A stretch of DNA of 64,000 nucleotides from an uncultured Clostridium sp. (GCA_937927335.1 CALBDU010000016.1:3766-67765), one strand, 5' to 3'; counted from the first letter of the stretch, positions 1 to 8,752 are shown. Translations and numbers: made by a program. The notes: generated from the letters alone by a model not told the origin.

Positions 1-1
1 G

Positions 2-289
2 GTTAACTCAAATTTTGACAGTACAGTTCTATTAAATAAGTATACAGACTGCCTTCACTTCATCATCTCAATTGGCCTGGATCATGGATACAGGGCTGAC
101 GAGGTAATTCCCAAATCTACAGATTTAAATCTAACTACCCAATTTGAAAATCTGTATATAGATATTAATGATTTTGTTGTATGCTCTTCCATGGATCATT
201 ATATAACCTTAATAGAGGATTATATATGCCTTGGTACAGCGCTAAAGTTTGCAGAAAAAGAAATTTTGTCTTCTGCAAGGTTATCATAA
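2..289 (+). CDS. Partial CDS, C-terminal part of probable dimeric dUTPase-family protein
   Basis: An open frame enters from the left edge and ends at TAA 287-289, leaving about 95 C-terminal residues. It contains a DCLHFIISIGL segment resembling the helix in which dimeric all-alpha dUTP diphosphatases (dUTPase_2 family) carry a metal-binding Asp, followed by acidic helical sequence. If correct, the enzyme would hydrolyse dUTP to dUMP and pyrophosphate, keeping uracil out of DNA. The N-terminal half with the other metal ligands lies outside the window, so this is a family-level guess. The next gene starts 52 bp downstream on the same strand. Confidence 0.55.
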   Translation, partial: VNSNFDSTVLLNKYTDCLHFIISIGLDHGYRADEVIPKSTDLNLTTQFENLYIDINDFVVCSSMDHYITLIEDYICLGTALKFAEKEILSSARLS

Positions 290-341
290 TAATAATTAAC
301 TGATTTTCCGGTTAAACTAAATCTCATGGAGGTGGAGTTTA

Positions 342-773
342 ATGCTTGGAATCATTTATTCAATTATTGCAGGAATAAGCATGAGCATCCAGGGTGTTTT
401 CAATACAAGGCTTGGTGAAAGGATAGGACAATGGGAGACCAATGTCTGGGTTCAAGGCTCAGGCCTTGTGATAACATTGATTGTATTAATGTTTGCAGGC
501 AATGGAAGTTTCAAAAATCTTAAAGGCTCCAATAAACTTTATTTGCTTGGAGGGGCTCTTGGAGTAATCATAATTTATACAGTTATGCAGGGTATAAAGA
601 CACTAGGGGCTACCCATTCTATAGGTGTCATACTAATTGCCCAGCTTGCTGCTGCAGCTTTTATTGATATGATGGGACTTTTTGATTCAACAAAGGTTTC
701 CTTTCACATAAGCAAGATAGTTGGATTATGTATAATGATACTTGGTATAATAATATTTAAATGGAAAGGCTGA
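342..773 (+). CDS. YdcZ/DUF606-family small multidrug-transporter-like membrane protein
   Basis: This 143-residue protein is almost entirely hydrophobic with four or five predicted membrane helices. It begins with a GIxxSIxAGxxMSIQGVFNxRLG pattern, typical of the YdcZ (DUF606) branch of the drug/metabolite transporter superfamily, and it has the family's usual length. A strong ribosome site (GGAGGTGG, about 330-337) precedes the ATG. The substrate is unknown for most of the family. It sits directly upstream of a LysR gene on the same strand, so the regulator may control it, although a gap of about 100 bp leaves co-transcription open. Confidence 0.8.
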   Translation: MLGIIYSIIAGISMSIQGVFNTRLGERIGQWETNVWVQGSGLVITLIVLMFAGNGSFKNLKGSNKLYLLGGALGVIIIYTVMQGIKTLGATHSIGVILIAQLAAAAFIDMMGLFDSTKVSFHISKIVGLCIMILGIIIFKWKG

Positions 774-872
774 CTTTTCATTTTTTTTATTTATTTATAT
801 AAATTTTTAACAATGTATGATAAACTAATAGATAGTATAAGTTTTAATTATAGGTTCATTGGAGGAATTTAT

Positions 873-1769
873 ATGGATTTTAAACAAATAGAGGCTTTTA
901 TAAATGTGGCCAAGCATAAGAGCTTTTCCAAGGCTGCCAATTCTATATTTTTATCACAACCTGCCATCAGCTCCCATATAGCAAGCCTGGAAAAGGATTT
1001 GCATGTTCAGCTTTTTGACAGGACATCTAAGGAGGTAATACTTACACCTGCTGGAGAGTCATTTTTGAAATATGCAATTGAAATTTTAAATACAAGGGAT
1101 AAGGCTGTAAATTATCTTTCGAGCTTTAATGATACCGTAGGAGGTATACTTTTCCTGGCTGCAAGTACGACTCCGTGCAATACTGTTGTCCCTCAACTGA
1201 TTAAAGAATTTCATTCCACGTACTCCAATGTGCTTTTTAATGTAACTGAATTAAATTCAGGACAAATAATAGAAAACATTATTAAGTTTGACACAGAAAT
1301 AGGAATCATAGGTGAGTATGTAAATGATGATAAAATAAAATGTTACAAGCTTATTGAGGACGAGCTCGTGGTTATTTCTTCACCAGCCTTGGCTCTTCCG
1401 GATGAAATAGCTGCTAAAGCTTTATTAAAATATAATTTTATACTGAGAGAAAAGAATTCAGCTACCAGAAAAACCTTTGAAGACCTGCTGCATAAAAGTC
1501 ATGTGGATTTAACCGGACTTAATGTATGTTATGATGTTAATAGTCTGGATACTCTATTTCAGTTTGTAAAGGCAGGTTTAGGTGTTTCCGTGGTTTCAAG
1601 CCAGGTTTGCAATGATTATGTAACTAGTGGCTATATTAAAATGAGTAGAATAAAGAATGTGACCATGAATAGAAATATTTATCTGGCAATCAGCGCTAAA
1701 AGAACACTTACTCCCACAGCAAAAGCATTCTTTAACTTGTGCAAAAATAAATTTAATTTTGAAATTTAA
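873..1769 (+). CDS. LysR-family transcriptional regulator
   Basis: A 298-residue LysR-type regulator. Residues 1-60 are the winged helix-turn-helix (MDFKQIEAFINVAKHKSF followed by AANSIFLSQPAISSHI), and about 90-290 form the periplasmic-binding-protein-like effector domain. I chose the ATG at 873 because GGAGGAATTT lies just before it; a longer frame from 813 lacks such a site and would add 20 atypical residues. From memory, the N-terminus resembles the subgroup described as selenium-metabolism-associated LysR regulators, which would be notable given the selenoprotein near the other end of the window; that is inference. Possible targets are the adjacent YdcZ-like gene or its own promoter. Confidence 0.85.
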   Translation: MDFKQIEAFINVAKHKSFSKAANSIFLSQPAISSHIASLEKDLHVQLFDRTSKEVILTPAGESFLKYAIEILNTRDKAVNYLSSFNDTVGGILFLAASTTPCNTVVPQLIKEFHSTYSNVLFNVTELNSGQIIENIIKFDTEIGIIGEYVNDDKIKCYKLIEDELVVISSPALALPDEIAAKALLKYNFILREKNSATRKTFEDLLHKSHVDLTGLNVCYDVNSLDTLFQFVKAGLGVSVVSSQVCNDYVTSGYIKMSRIKNVTMNRNIYLAISAKRTLTPTAKAFFNLCKNKFNFEI

Positions 1770-1893
1770 AATAGTTCTTGCATTTTCTTTTTATGGTGAT
1801 AAAATTAAATTACATTCAAGATAAAACATAATAATGGCATTTGCTTCACAGTTTAACTAAACTGGTTCATAGCAGAATGTTAGGCAACAAAAT

Positions 1894-1915
1894 GACTTCG
1901 TCTTTTGACGGAGTC
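1894..1915 (+). other. Stem-loop in the leader of the sigma factor gene
   Basis: GACTTCGTC and GACGGAGTC form a 9-bp stem (one G-U pair) around a TTTT loop, ending about 15 bp before the sigma factor's AAGGAGG site. No real U-tract follows, so it is a weak terminator. It could terminate lysR readthrough or act as a leader structure of the sigma factor mRNA. Confidence 0.45.
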
Positions 1916-1948
1916 TTAATTATCTACTGCCAAGGAGGTATCCATAGT

Positions 1949-2830
1949 ATGAATGGACAAGCCATCAAGTCGCAGAACGATGATTTTACCTACCCAGATT
2001 ATGAACCAGAAGATGCTCTAAGGGCATATTTGGTTCAGATCAGTGCCATACCGCTTTTATCTACAAAAGAAGAAGGGGAATTGTTTTATCAATTTAATCA
2101 CGGAAATGCAAAAGCAAAAAACAAGCTTGTGGAATCCAACCTGCGTTTAGTAGTAAGTGTAGCCAAAAAATATTCACGTCCGGGAATCTCACTTCTGGAT
2201 TTAATCCAGGAAGGAAACCTGGGTCTAATTAAAGCTGTAGAAAAGTTCGACCCATCAAAGGGCTTCCGGCTGAGTACCTATGCTACCTGGTGGATCAGAC
2301 AATCTATAACAAGATCCCTGGCAGATAAAAACAGTACCATTAGAATACCTGTGCATATGGTTGAGAATCTATACAAGGTAACCAGAACCACGGCGGACCT
2401 TGAGATGCGCTTTGGCAGGGAAACCACTTCTGCTGAGATAGCAAAAGAGCTTGGAATGAATGAAGAGAAGGTCAATAGAATAAGGAGCATAGTAAGAGAG
2501 CCTATGTCCCTGGACATGTCTGTAGGAGACGATGATAACCGTCTAAGTGATTTTATTAAGGATATTGCTGCCGTATCTCCAGAAATTTCAGCCTGTAATA
2601 CTATGTTGAGGGAAACTGTTACCAGTGTGTTAGGTACCTTGACACTTCGAGAACGTAGAGTTTTGGCTCTTAGATTCGGGTTGGATGATGATAATGAAAG
2701 GACCTTGGAGGAGGTTGGCAGGGAATTCCAGGTTACCAGAGAGCGTATCCGTCAAATCGAAGCAAAAGCTTTAATCAAGCTGAGACATCCTGTAAGAAGC
2801 ACACATCTAAAACCTTTCTATTATGAATAA
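1949..2830 (+). CDS. RpoD-like secondary sigma-70 factor (group 2)
   Basis: A 293-residue sigma factor with region 1.2 (about 25-55), the region 2 core (DLIQEGNLGLIKAVEKFD, YATWWIRQSITR), region 3 and region 4 (TLEEVGREFQVTRERIRQIE). It has no region 1.1 and is shorter than housekeeping SigA/RpoD (usually about 360-380 residues), which suggests a group 2 sigma with vegetative-type promoter recognition. The ATG at 1949 follows AAGGAGG; an upstream frame start at 1841 has no ribosome site and would run through the leader hairpin. Neither an anti-sigma gene nor the dnaG/rpoD neighbourhood is present, which supports an alternative rather than the principal sigma. A strong terminator follows. Confidence 0.88.
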   Translation: MNGQAIKSQNDDFTYPDYEPEDALRAYLVQISAIPLLSTKEEGELFYQFNHGNAKAKNKLVESNLRLVVSVAKKYSRPGISLLDLIQEGNLGLIKAVEKFDPSKGFRLSTYATWWIRQSITRSLADKNSTIRIPVHMVENLYKVTRTTADLEMRFGRETTSAEIAKELGMNEEKVNRIRSIVREPMSLDMSVGDDDNRLSDFIKDIAAVSPEISACNTMLRETVTSVLGTLTLRERRVLALRFGLDDDNERTLEEVGREFQVTRERIRQIEAKALIKLRHPVRSTHLKPFYYE

Positions 2831-2838
2831 TCAAGATA

Positions 2839-2879
2839 AAAGACTTCCTTTCTTTAAAAGAATGGAAGTCTTTTTTTTG
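2839..2879 (+). terminator. Rho-independent terminator after the sigma factor gene
   Basis: AGACTTCC pairs with GGAAGTCT across a loop rich in T and A, followed by an uninterrupted run of eight T. Confidence 0.85.
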
Positions 2880-2945
2880 TTGTCTGCACATATTGAATTA
2901 TTTGTACTTATAATATATAGTGAAGCTGTTTTTTAAGGAGTAATT

Positions 2946-4148
2946 ATGTTTTTATTGAAGCCAAAAATTGAACCTGCATTGAAGGAAGCTATTAATAATA
3001 AATATTATAAAAAAATAAGAGTGATAGTTAAGTATAAAAGCAAGTTGAACATGAAAACCATAGAGAAAAAAATAAAAGTCTGCAGCGGCAGCATAATATA
3101 TTCACTGCCTCTTATAAACTGCATTGTATCAAGAATATCCCCAGAGGGGATAAAAAGACTTTTGGAATATCCCCAGATCGAGTATATATGTTATGATAGC
3201 TCAGCTGTTTTATGCGGAAATGGAGTCTTAAGCTCCAACGGCATCAGCAGCAATTACAATTTCAGCCTAACTGGGAAAAACATATGCATTGGTCTTATTG
3301 ATAGTGGAACATATCCCCACTCCGATTTGTTAACCCCTAAAAATAAAATAGCCAGGTTTTTAGATACTATTAATAACTACAAATATCCATATGATGACAA
3401 CGGCCATGGTACTTTTATCAGCGGAATATTGTGCGGAAGCGGATCCCTGTCAAAAGGAATGTACAGGGGCGTGGCTCCTGATGCTACCATTTATTCCGTG
3501 AAAGCTTTTAATAACGCCGGAACCGGCCTTATATCAGATATATTGTTTGCAATATCAACTCTTATCAACGAAGCTGAAGATTATGGAATAAGGGTGCTAT
3601 GCCTCCCCTTTGAAACGAAATATCATTCCCCTTTTATTGAATCTCTGTTTTTAAAGCTTTTCGCAAAAGCATCGGATGATGGAATTATCGTGGTGGTACC
3701 TGCTGGCCATAATGGAGATGAAGAAAGTTCAATCATGGGCATAGCTACTCTTGAGCATTGTATTACGGTAGCAGGAGTTGATACAACACCAGGTAAAGCC
3801 TCCATTTTTAAAATAAGCTCCAGGGGCCCTTTTGGTAAAGCTGAAAAGCCTGATTTAGCTGCTGCTGCTGTTAACATAAGCTCCCTGAATAGTGATAAAA
3901 ATTTTATTCCCGAAAGAAACAGTATTAAGTTATATCCAAAAGGCCTTGATAATCCTTATATAACCTGTAACGGTACCTCCTGTGCTGCAGCCTTTGTTTC
4001 CGGCTTATGCGCGCTGCTTTTGGAAAACAACCCCAAACTGACATTTAATGATGTTCTGTCCCTATTGAAGGTTTCCTGCACAATACAAAACCTGTCCAAA
4101 TGGTCCCAAGGAGCCGGTATAGTTGAATTAAACAAACTGCTCCCATAA
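2946..4148 (+). CDS. Subtilisin-like (S8) serine peptidase without signal peptide
   Basis: A 400-residue subtilase. The catalytic triad is visible as Asp119 (GLIDSGTYPHSDL), His154 (DNGHGTFISG) and Ser345 (NGTSCAAAFVSG). Residues about 22-85 look like an inhibitor-type prodomain (IRVIVKYKSK start, ending before the catalytic core). The N-terminus is charged and has no hydrophobic signal, so the protein is probably intracellular or spore-associated rather than secreted; clostridial germination proteases (Csp) and intracellular subtilisins have this organisation. The ATG follows AAGGAGT. It is a single gene between two terminator structures. The substrate and the assignment to Csp versus another S8 group cannot be settled here. 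Confidence 0.85.
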   Translation: MFLLKPKIEPALKEAINNKYYKKIRVIVKYKSKLNMKTIEKKIKVCSGSIIYSLPLINCIVSRISPEGIKRLLEYPQIEYICYDSSAVLCGNGVLSSNGISSNYNFSLTGKNICIGLIDSGTYPHSDLLTPKNKIARFLDTINNYKYPYDDNGHGTFISGILCGSGSLSKGMYRGVAPDATIYSVKAFNNAGTGLISDILFAISTLINEAEDYGIRVLCLPFETKYHSPFIESLFLKLFAKASDDGIIVVVPAGHNGDEESSIMGIATLEHCITVAGVDTTPGKASIFKISSRGPFGKAEKPDLAAAAVNISSLNSDKNFIPERNSIKLYPKGLDNPYITCNGTSCAAAFVSGLCALLLENNPKLTFNDVLSLLKVSCTIQNLSKWSQGAGIVELNKLLP

Positions 4149-4152
4149 GAAA

Positions 4153-4176
4153 AGCGTTGATTGTTAAATCAACGCT
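4153..4176. terminator. Bidirectional terminator between convergent genes
   Basis: AGCGTTGATT and AATCAACGCT form a perfect 10-bp stem with a GTTA loop between the protease (plus) and dehydrogenase (minus) stop codons. The A-rich left flank gives a U-rich tail on the minus strand. Confidence 0.75.
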
Positions 4177-4182
4177 CTAATA

Positions 4183-5130
4183 TCAATAGCCCCTATTTAA
4201 GTTTATTTCATTTTTTAGCTTAACATCCTGAATATAATTTTTCATATTACCTTTTATTAGCTCAAATCTTCTAAAGTCCTTTTTCTCGGATATCCAGGAA
4301 TTGTGGGGAGTAATTATTACATTGTCCATGTCCCATAAGGGGCTATCCTTTGTCAGAGGCTCCACTTCAAGCACATCTAGTGCGGCACCCGCAATTTTTC
4401 CTGATTTCAGTGCACCAATTAATTCATTTTCATCCACAATGGTTCCACGAGCCACATTAACAAAGTAAACACCATTTTTCATTTTACTGAACTTTTCCTT
4501 GTTAATCATATGGTATGTAGCATCAGTATAGGGTATAGTAACTACAATGATATCCGACAATGCCAGCATTTGATCCATATCCTCAGTACTGTAGCATTTA
4601 TCAAAATATTGCACATCATTGCCGGTGGTATTCATGCCTAAAATATTTACATCAAAGCCCTGGAGTCTTTTTGCAGCATTTTGAGCTATGGTTCCTGTTC
4701 CTATAAACCCTACTGTTTTGCCATACAGCTCCAGAAGGTTTTTATCATATTTCCATATTTTATTTTTCTGATTTTCATAAAATTTAACACTATTTTTCAA
4801 CATCTCAAGTATTTTCAGAACAATCCATTCTCCTATAGGAACACTATAGCCCCCTCTGTTACTGGAAACCAGAATTCCAGCACCCTTTACATAATCCATT
4901 GGCAGCTGATCTAAGCCTGCGCTGAAAAGCTGGATCCATTTTAGCTTTTTCATTTTAGTAATATCCAGAGTTTTAAAAGGGTCATAGCCAATCAATACTT
5001 CTATATCTGAAAGTTCCGGTTTATATACAACTTCCTTCTCATCCACATATGTAATATCATAGCCTATTTCCTGAAGCTCCTTCATCTTTTGTTTTCCAAA
5101 GTCATAAGTTATTAATGCTTTTATCCCCAT
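4183..5130 (-). CDS. D-isomer-specific 2-hydroxyacid dehydrogenase family protein
   Basis: A 315-residue NAD(P)-dependent oxidoreductase. The nucleotide-binding Rossmann loop is GFIGTGTIAQNAA (about residue 140-150). The family's catalytic Arg lies in NVARGTIVDE, the Glu in DVLEVEPL and the His in ITPHNS. The N- and C-terminal substrate-binding parts form the usual split domain. Length and motifs match phosphoglycerate/hydroxyacid dehydrogenases, but no ACT or other regulatory tail is present, so it is unlikely to be a typical SerA. The substrate (a 2-ketoacid or 2-hydroxyacid) is unknown. AGAGGTG precedes the ATG. It stands alone downstream of the fatty acid operon on the same strand, separated from it by a terminator. 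Confidence 0.85.
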   Translation of the reverse strand: MGIKALITYDFGKQKMKELQEIGYDITYVDEKEVVYKPELSDIEVLIGYDPFKTLDITKMKKLKWIQLFSAGLDQLPMDYVKGAGILVSSNRGGYSVPIGEWIVLKILEMLKNSVKFYENQKNKIWKYDKNLLELYGKTVGFIGTGTIAQNAAKRLQGFDVNILGMNTTGNDVQYFDKCYSTEDMDQMLALSDIIVVTIPYTDATYHMINKEKFSKMKNGVYFVNVARGTIVDENELIGALKSGKIAGAALDVLEVEPLTKDSPLWDMDNVIITPHNSWISEKKDFRRFELIKGNMKNYIQDVKLKNEINLNRGY

Positions 5131-5154
5131 ATATTTTCACCTCTTAATCAGCGA

Positions 5155-5186
5155 AAAGCATTTGCATATTTCTATGCAAATGCTTT
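5155..5186 (-). terminator. Terminator of the acc-fab operon
   Basis: AAAGCATTTGCAT and ATGCAAATGCTTT form a perfect 13-bp stem with an ATTTCT loop. It overlaps the accA stop codon and is followed on the minus strand by TTTTCG. Confidence 0.8.
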
Positions 5187-6006
5187 ATTCGATATATTCT
5201 CCCATGTTTCTGAACTTTCTATATCTTTCTTCTATCAATTCTTCAACAGACATGGATCTTAACTTGCCCACTTCTGCCACAAGTGCCTTTTTAATATCTG
5301 CAGCTACTTTTTCAACATTTTTATGGGCCCCGCCATAGGGTTCCTTTATAATCCTGTCAATGATGCCAAAGTCCTTTAGATCCCTGGCAGTTATTTTCAT
5401 GATGTTTGCTGCCTCTTTCGCCCTGGAGCCGTCCTTCCACAATATGCCGGCAAAACCCTCCGGAGACAAAACAGAATATATAGCATTTTCAAGCATCCAG
5501 ACCTGGTCGGAAACAGCCAAAGCTAAAGCACCACCGCTGCCTCCTTCACCTATAACAATAGATATGCTTGGGGTCTTCAATTTGGACATTTCAAGCAGGT
5601 TTCTTGCAATAGCCTCTCCCTGTCCTCTCTCCTCTGCCTCAGCGTCGCAATGTGCACCTTTGGTATCCACAAATAATATAACCGGGCGGTTAAATTTTTC
5701 AGCCTGCTTCATCAGTCTAAGTGCCTTTCTGTATCCATCCGGCTCAGCCATACCAAAATTTCTCTTAATATTCTCGTTTATATTGCGTCCCTTCTGGTGG
5801 CCTATCACTGTTACTGGAATTCCGTCTAAAAGTGCTATTCCTCCCACTATTGCTGCATCATCATGGTAAAACCTGTCTCCATGAAATTCAATAAAGGAAT
5901 CAAAAATTCTGCTTACATAATCAAGAGTTGTGGGTCTTTCTATCATCCTTACAAGAGTTAGTCTATCCCATGCACTTTTCTTTGTTTTGAAATCACCTAC
6001 AGACAT
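5185..6006 (-). CDS. accA: Acetyl-CoA carboxylase carboxyltransferase subunit alpha
   Basis: 273 residues. With AccD it transfers the carboxyl group from carboxybiotin to acetyl-CoA, producing malonyl-CoA. The crotonase-like fold is visible in GDRFYHDDAAIVGGIA, FVDTKGAHCDAEAEERGQGEAIA and IGEGGSGGALALAVSD, with the C-terminal KAAVADIKKAL-type helix. The length suits the shorter clostridial AccA. The ATG follows TAGGAGG, only 3 bp after the accD stop, so the two subunits are translationally close. It is the last gene of the 13-gene acc-fab operon. Confidence 0.97.
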   Translation of the reverse strand: MSVGDFKTKKSAWDRLTLVRMIERPTTLDYVSRIFDSFIEFHGDRFYHDDAAIVGGIALLDGIPVTVIGHQKGRNINENIKRNFGMAEPDGYRKALRLMKQAEKFNRPVILFVDTKGAHCDAEAEERGQGEAIARNLLEMSKLKTPSISIVIGEGGSGGALALAVSDQVWMLENAIYSVLSPEGFAGILWKDGSRAKEAANIMKITARDLKDFGIIDRIIKEPYGGAHKNVEKVAADIKKALVAEVGKLRSMSVEELIEERYRKFRNMGEYIE

Positions 6007-6009
6007 AAA

Positions 6010-6888
6010 CTACCTCCTATCTTCACTTTGATGCATAAATAAAATATTTTTAAGCATATTCTTAAGCTCCCGCCGAGGAACTATTTTATCAATAAATCCG
6101 TGTTCTATTAAAAATTCAGCACTTTGGAAATCGTCAGGAAGTTTCTTCCTTATTGTTTCTTCTATTACCCTTCTGCCTGCAAAGCCAACCAAAGCTCCAG
6201 GTTCGGAAAGAATTATGTCACCCAGAGAAGCAAAGCTTGCAGTAACGCCTCCTGTGGTTGGATCGGTAAGCACTGTAACGTAAAGGAGCCCTGCATCACT
6301 TAATTTTCCCAGAGCAGCGCTGGTTTTTGCCATCTGCATTAACGAATACATGCCCTCCTGCATTCTTGCTCCTCCGGATGTAGTGAAAATAATCACCGGA
6401 AGCTTCAATACAATTGCCTTTTCGATAGCTCTTGCTACCTTTTCCCCAACAACAGACCCCATGCTGCCCATCATGAAAAAGCTGTCCATTACGCATACAA
6501 CAGCTTCCTGCCCTAATATGCTGCATTTCCCTGTGACTACAGCTTCATTTTGCCCTGTCTTATCCATCAAGCCTTTAATTTTCTGTTCATAGCCTTCGAA
6601 TTCCAAAGGATTCACTGACTGCATATTTTTATCAAACTCAATAAAGGTATCTTTATCTGCAAGGAATTCCAATCTTTCTGCAGCATTCATTCTGAAATGG
6701 TATTCGCAGTAGGGACATACCTTGAAATTATTATCCAGATCCTCTTTATATATTATCTGCCCGCACTTGTCACATTTAACCCACATTCCCCCTGGGATGG
6801 AGGGCTTGCTTTCAACATTGACATCCTTCTTGATTGGTGCCTTGCTGACGGTAATATATTTGTTTTTCTTGAATATGTTATTAATCAA
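6010..6888 (-). CDS. accD: Acetyl-CoA carboxylase carboxyltransferase subunit beta
   Basis: The zinc-ribbon beta subunit of the carboxyltransferase. Two CxxC pairs (VKCDKCGQ and KVCPYCEYHF) form the N-terminal zinc finger; the remainder is the carboxyltransferase domain with TTSGGARMQEGMYSLMQM and LTDPTTGGVTASFA. I place the start at the TTG at 6886-6888, giving MINNIFKKNKYITVSK, the usual AccD beginning, 6 nt after AGGAGGTG. A GTG three codons upstream (6897) overlaps that ribosome site and is less likely. It pairs with accA immediately downstream. Confidence 0.95.
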   Translation of the reverse strand: MINNIFKKNKYITVSKAPIKKDVNVESKPSIPGGMWVKCDKCGQIIYKEDLDNNFKVCPYCEYHFRMNAAERLEFLADKDTFIEFDKNMQSVNPLEFEGYEQKIKGLMDKTGQNEAVVTGKCSILGQEAVVCVMDSFFMMGSMGSVVGEKVARAIEKAIVLKLPVIIFTTSGGARMQEGMYSLMQMAKTSAALGKLSDAGLLYVTVLTDPTTGGVTASFASLGDIILSEPGALVGFAGRRVIEETIRKKLPDDFQSAEFLIEHGFIDKIVPRRELKNMLKNILFMHQSEDRR

Positions 6889-6921
6889 TATTTCCACCTC
6901 CTGCCGAAAAAGCGTTTACCA

Positions 6922-8265
6922 TTAAGCTCCTGTTTTTCTGGCAATAAAACCTGTATCATAATTTCCTTCGACGAAATCCTGATCAGATAAAATCATAAAC
7001 TGAAAATCGATGTTTGTGTGCACTCCTTCAATGGCAAACTCTGACAAGGCCCTTTTCATTCTTGCTATGGCTTCTTCCCTGGTCTTACCATAAGCTATAA
7101 GCTTTGCAATCATGGAATCATAATTTGGAGGAATAACATAGCCTGAGTATACGGCGCTGTCTACCCTCACATTATAACCCCCTGGAACAATAAGGGTGTC
7201 AATTTTTCCAGGAGAAGGCATAAAGTTCTTCTCAGGGTTTTCTGCATTTATTCTGCATTCAATGGCATGACCATTCAGCTTAATATCTGACTGTGTATAT
7301 TGAAGCTCTTCTCCTGCTGCAATTTTTATCTGTTCCTTTATCAGATCTATCCCTGTAATCATTTCAGTGATGGGATGCTCAACCTGAATACGAGTATTCA
7401 TCTCCATGAAATAGAAGTCTCCATTTTTATCCAGTAAAAACTCAATGGTGCCTGCATTGTCATAGTTAACTGCTTTAGCAGCTCTTACCGCAGTATCGCC
7501 CATTTTCTTTCTTAATTTTTCCGTCATTACAGGACATGGTGCTTCCTCAAGGATCTTTTGATTTCTTCTTTGAATGGAACAGTCTCTTTCCCCTAAGTAT
7601 ACTACATTTCCATGTTTATCTCCAAGTACCTGAATTTCAACATGTCTTGGCTTTTCAATAAACTTTTCCATATATATGGTATCATCCCCAAAGGCAGCCT
7701 TAGCTTCTGCCTTTGCACTTTCATAGTCCTTTATCAGACGTTCTTTTTCGTAGACAATTCTGATGCCCCTGCCGCCGCCGCCTGCAGATGCTTTTATCAT
7801 TACCGGATAGCCTATTTCTGCAGCTGTACTGATAAGCTGTTCTTCAGTCTTTATTGCTCCCTCAGATCCTGGAACTACTGGAACTCCTGCACTTATCATA
7901 AGCTCTCGTGCATTAGACTTGTTTCCCATTTTATCTATACATTCAGGCTCAGGACCTATGAATACAATATTACACTCTTTGCACATTTTTGCAAACCTGC
8001 TGTTTTCGGATAAAAACCCGAACCCTGGATGTATTGCTTCAGCACCGGTTAAAACAGTTGCGCTTAATATGTTTTGTATATTAAGATAACTGTCTTTTGC
8101 CGGAGCCGGACCTATGCAGACAGCTTCGTCTGCCATATGGGTGTGAAGAGCATCTTTATCCGCCTCCGAATAAACTGCCACTGTAGCTATTCCCATTTCC
8201 TTGCAGGCCCTGATAATTCTGACCGCAATTTCTCCTCTATTTGCAATAAGTATTTTATTAAACAC
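6922..8265 (-). CDS. accC: Biotin carboxylase subunit of acetyl-CoA carboxylase
   Basis: A 447-residue biotin carboxylase that uses ATP and bicarbonate to carboxylate the biotin carried by AccB. Visible motifs are the N-terminal ILIANRGEIAVRIIRA, the glycine-rich ATP-grasp loop KASAGGGGRGIR, GERDCSIQRRNQK, and the catalytic MEMNTRIQVEHPITE near residue 290. Length is standard. The start is GTG (8263-8265) with GGAG upstream; the product begins MFNKILIANRG as in other AccC proteins. It lies between fabZ and accD in the operon. Confidence 0.97.
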   Translation of the reverse strand: MFNKILIANRGEIAVRIIRACKEMGIATVAVYSEADKDALHTHMADEAVCIGPAPAKDSYLNIQNILSATVLTGAEAIHPGFGFLSENSRFAKMCKECNIVFIGPEPECIDKMGNKSNARELMISAGVPVVPGSEGAIKTEEQLISTAAEIGYPVMIKASAGGGGRGIRIVYEKERLIKDYESAKAEAKAAFGDDTIYMEKFIEKPRHVEIQVLGDKHGNVVYLGERDCSIQRRNQKILEEAPCPVMTEKLRKKMGDTAVRAAKAVNYDNAGTIEFLLDKNGDFYFMEMNTRIQVEHPITEMITGIDLIKEQIKIAAGEELQYTQSDIKLNGHAIECRINAENPEKNFMPSPGKIDTLIVPGGYNVRVDSAVYSGYVIPPNYDSMIAKLIAYGKTREEAIARMKRALSEFAIEGVHTNIDFQFMILSDQDFVEGNYDTGFIARKTGA

Positions 8266-8294
8266 TTCAAAATCTCCATTCCAAATAATATTTT

Positions 8295-8738
8295 TTATCC
8301 TATCATAAACATAAGTTCTGCTTCACAGGCTTTTTTATCTCCAACATAAGCCACCGCATTACCTATACCGGCAGGGCCCTTTATCTTTATGATTTCTGTT
8401 TCAAGTCTGAGAACATCCCCGGGAAGGACTTTTCTTCTGAACTTGGCACTCTTTATTCCGCCAAAAAATGCTATCTTTCCTTTAAATCTTTCATCGCTTA
8501 ATATTGCAACTGCACCGGTTTGAGCCAGAGCCTCAACTATGAGCACTCCTGGCATAACTGGCTCTGTCGGGAAATGTCCCTGGAAAAATTCTTCATTAAC
8601 ACTTACATTTTTATATCCCACAGCTTTCACTCCCGGTTCAAGGTAAACCACCTTATCCACCAGCAAAAATGGATATCTGTGAGGAATTATTTTTTTTATT
8701 TCGTTAATGCCTAATTCCACTTCAAATTGGTTATCCAT
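8295..8738 (-). CDS. fabZ: 3-hydroxyacyl-ACP dehydratase
   Basis: A 147-residue hot-dog-fold dehydratase catalysing the third step of the elongation cycle. Catalytic His55 (FFQGHFPTEPVMPG) and Glu69 (LIVEALAQTGA) are both present. The PHRYPFLLVDKV segment near the N-terminus is diagnostic of FabZ rather than FabA. AGAGGTATAAATT precedes the ATG. No FabA/FabM/FabN isomerase gene is seen in this operon, so the route to unsaturated fatty acids must be encoded elsewhere. Confidence 0.96.
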   Translation of the reverse strand: MDNQFEVELGINEIKKIIPHRYPFLLVDKVVYLEPGVKAVGYKNVSVNEEFFQGHFPTEPVMPGVLIVEALAQTGAVAILSDERFKGKIAFFGGIKSAKFRRKVLPGDVLRLETEIIKIKGPAGIGNAVAYVGDKKACEAELMFMIG

Positions 8739-8752
8739 AATTTATACCTCTT

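Noticed and set aside
5360..5869. 169-codon plus-strand ORF opposite accA
   Set aside because: It is a mirror frame of the conserved accA gene, without ribosome site or recognisable domain.
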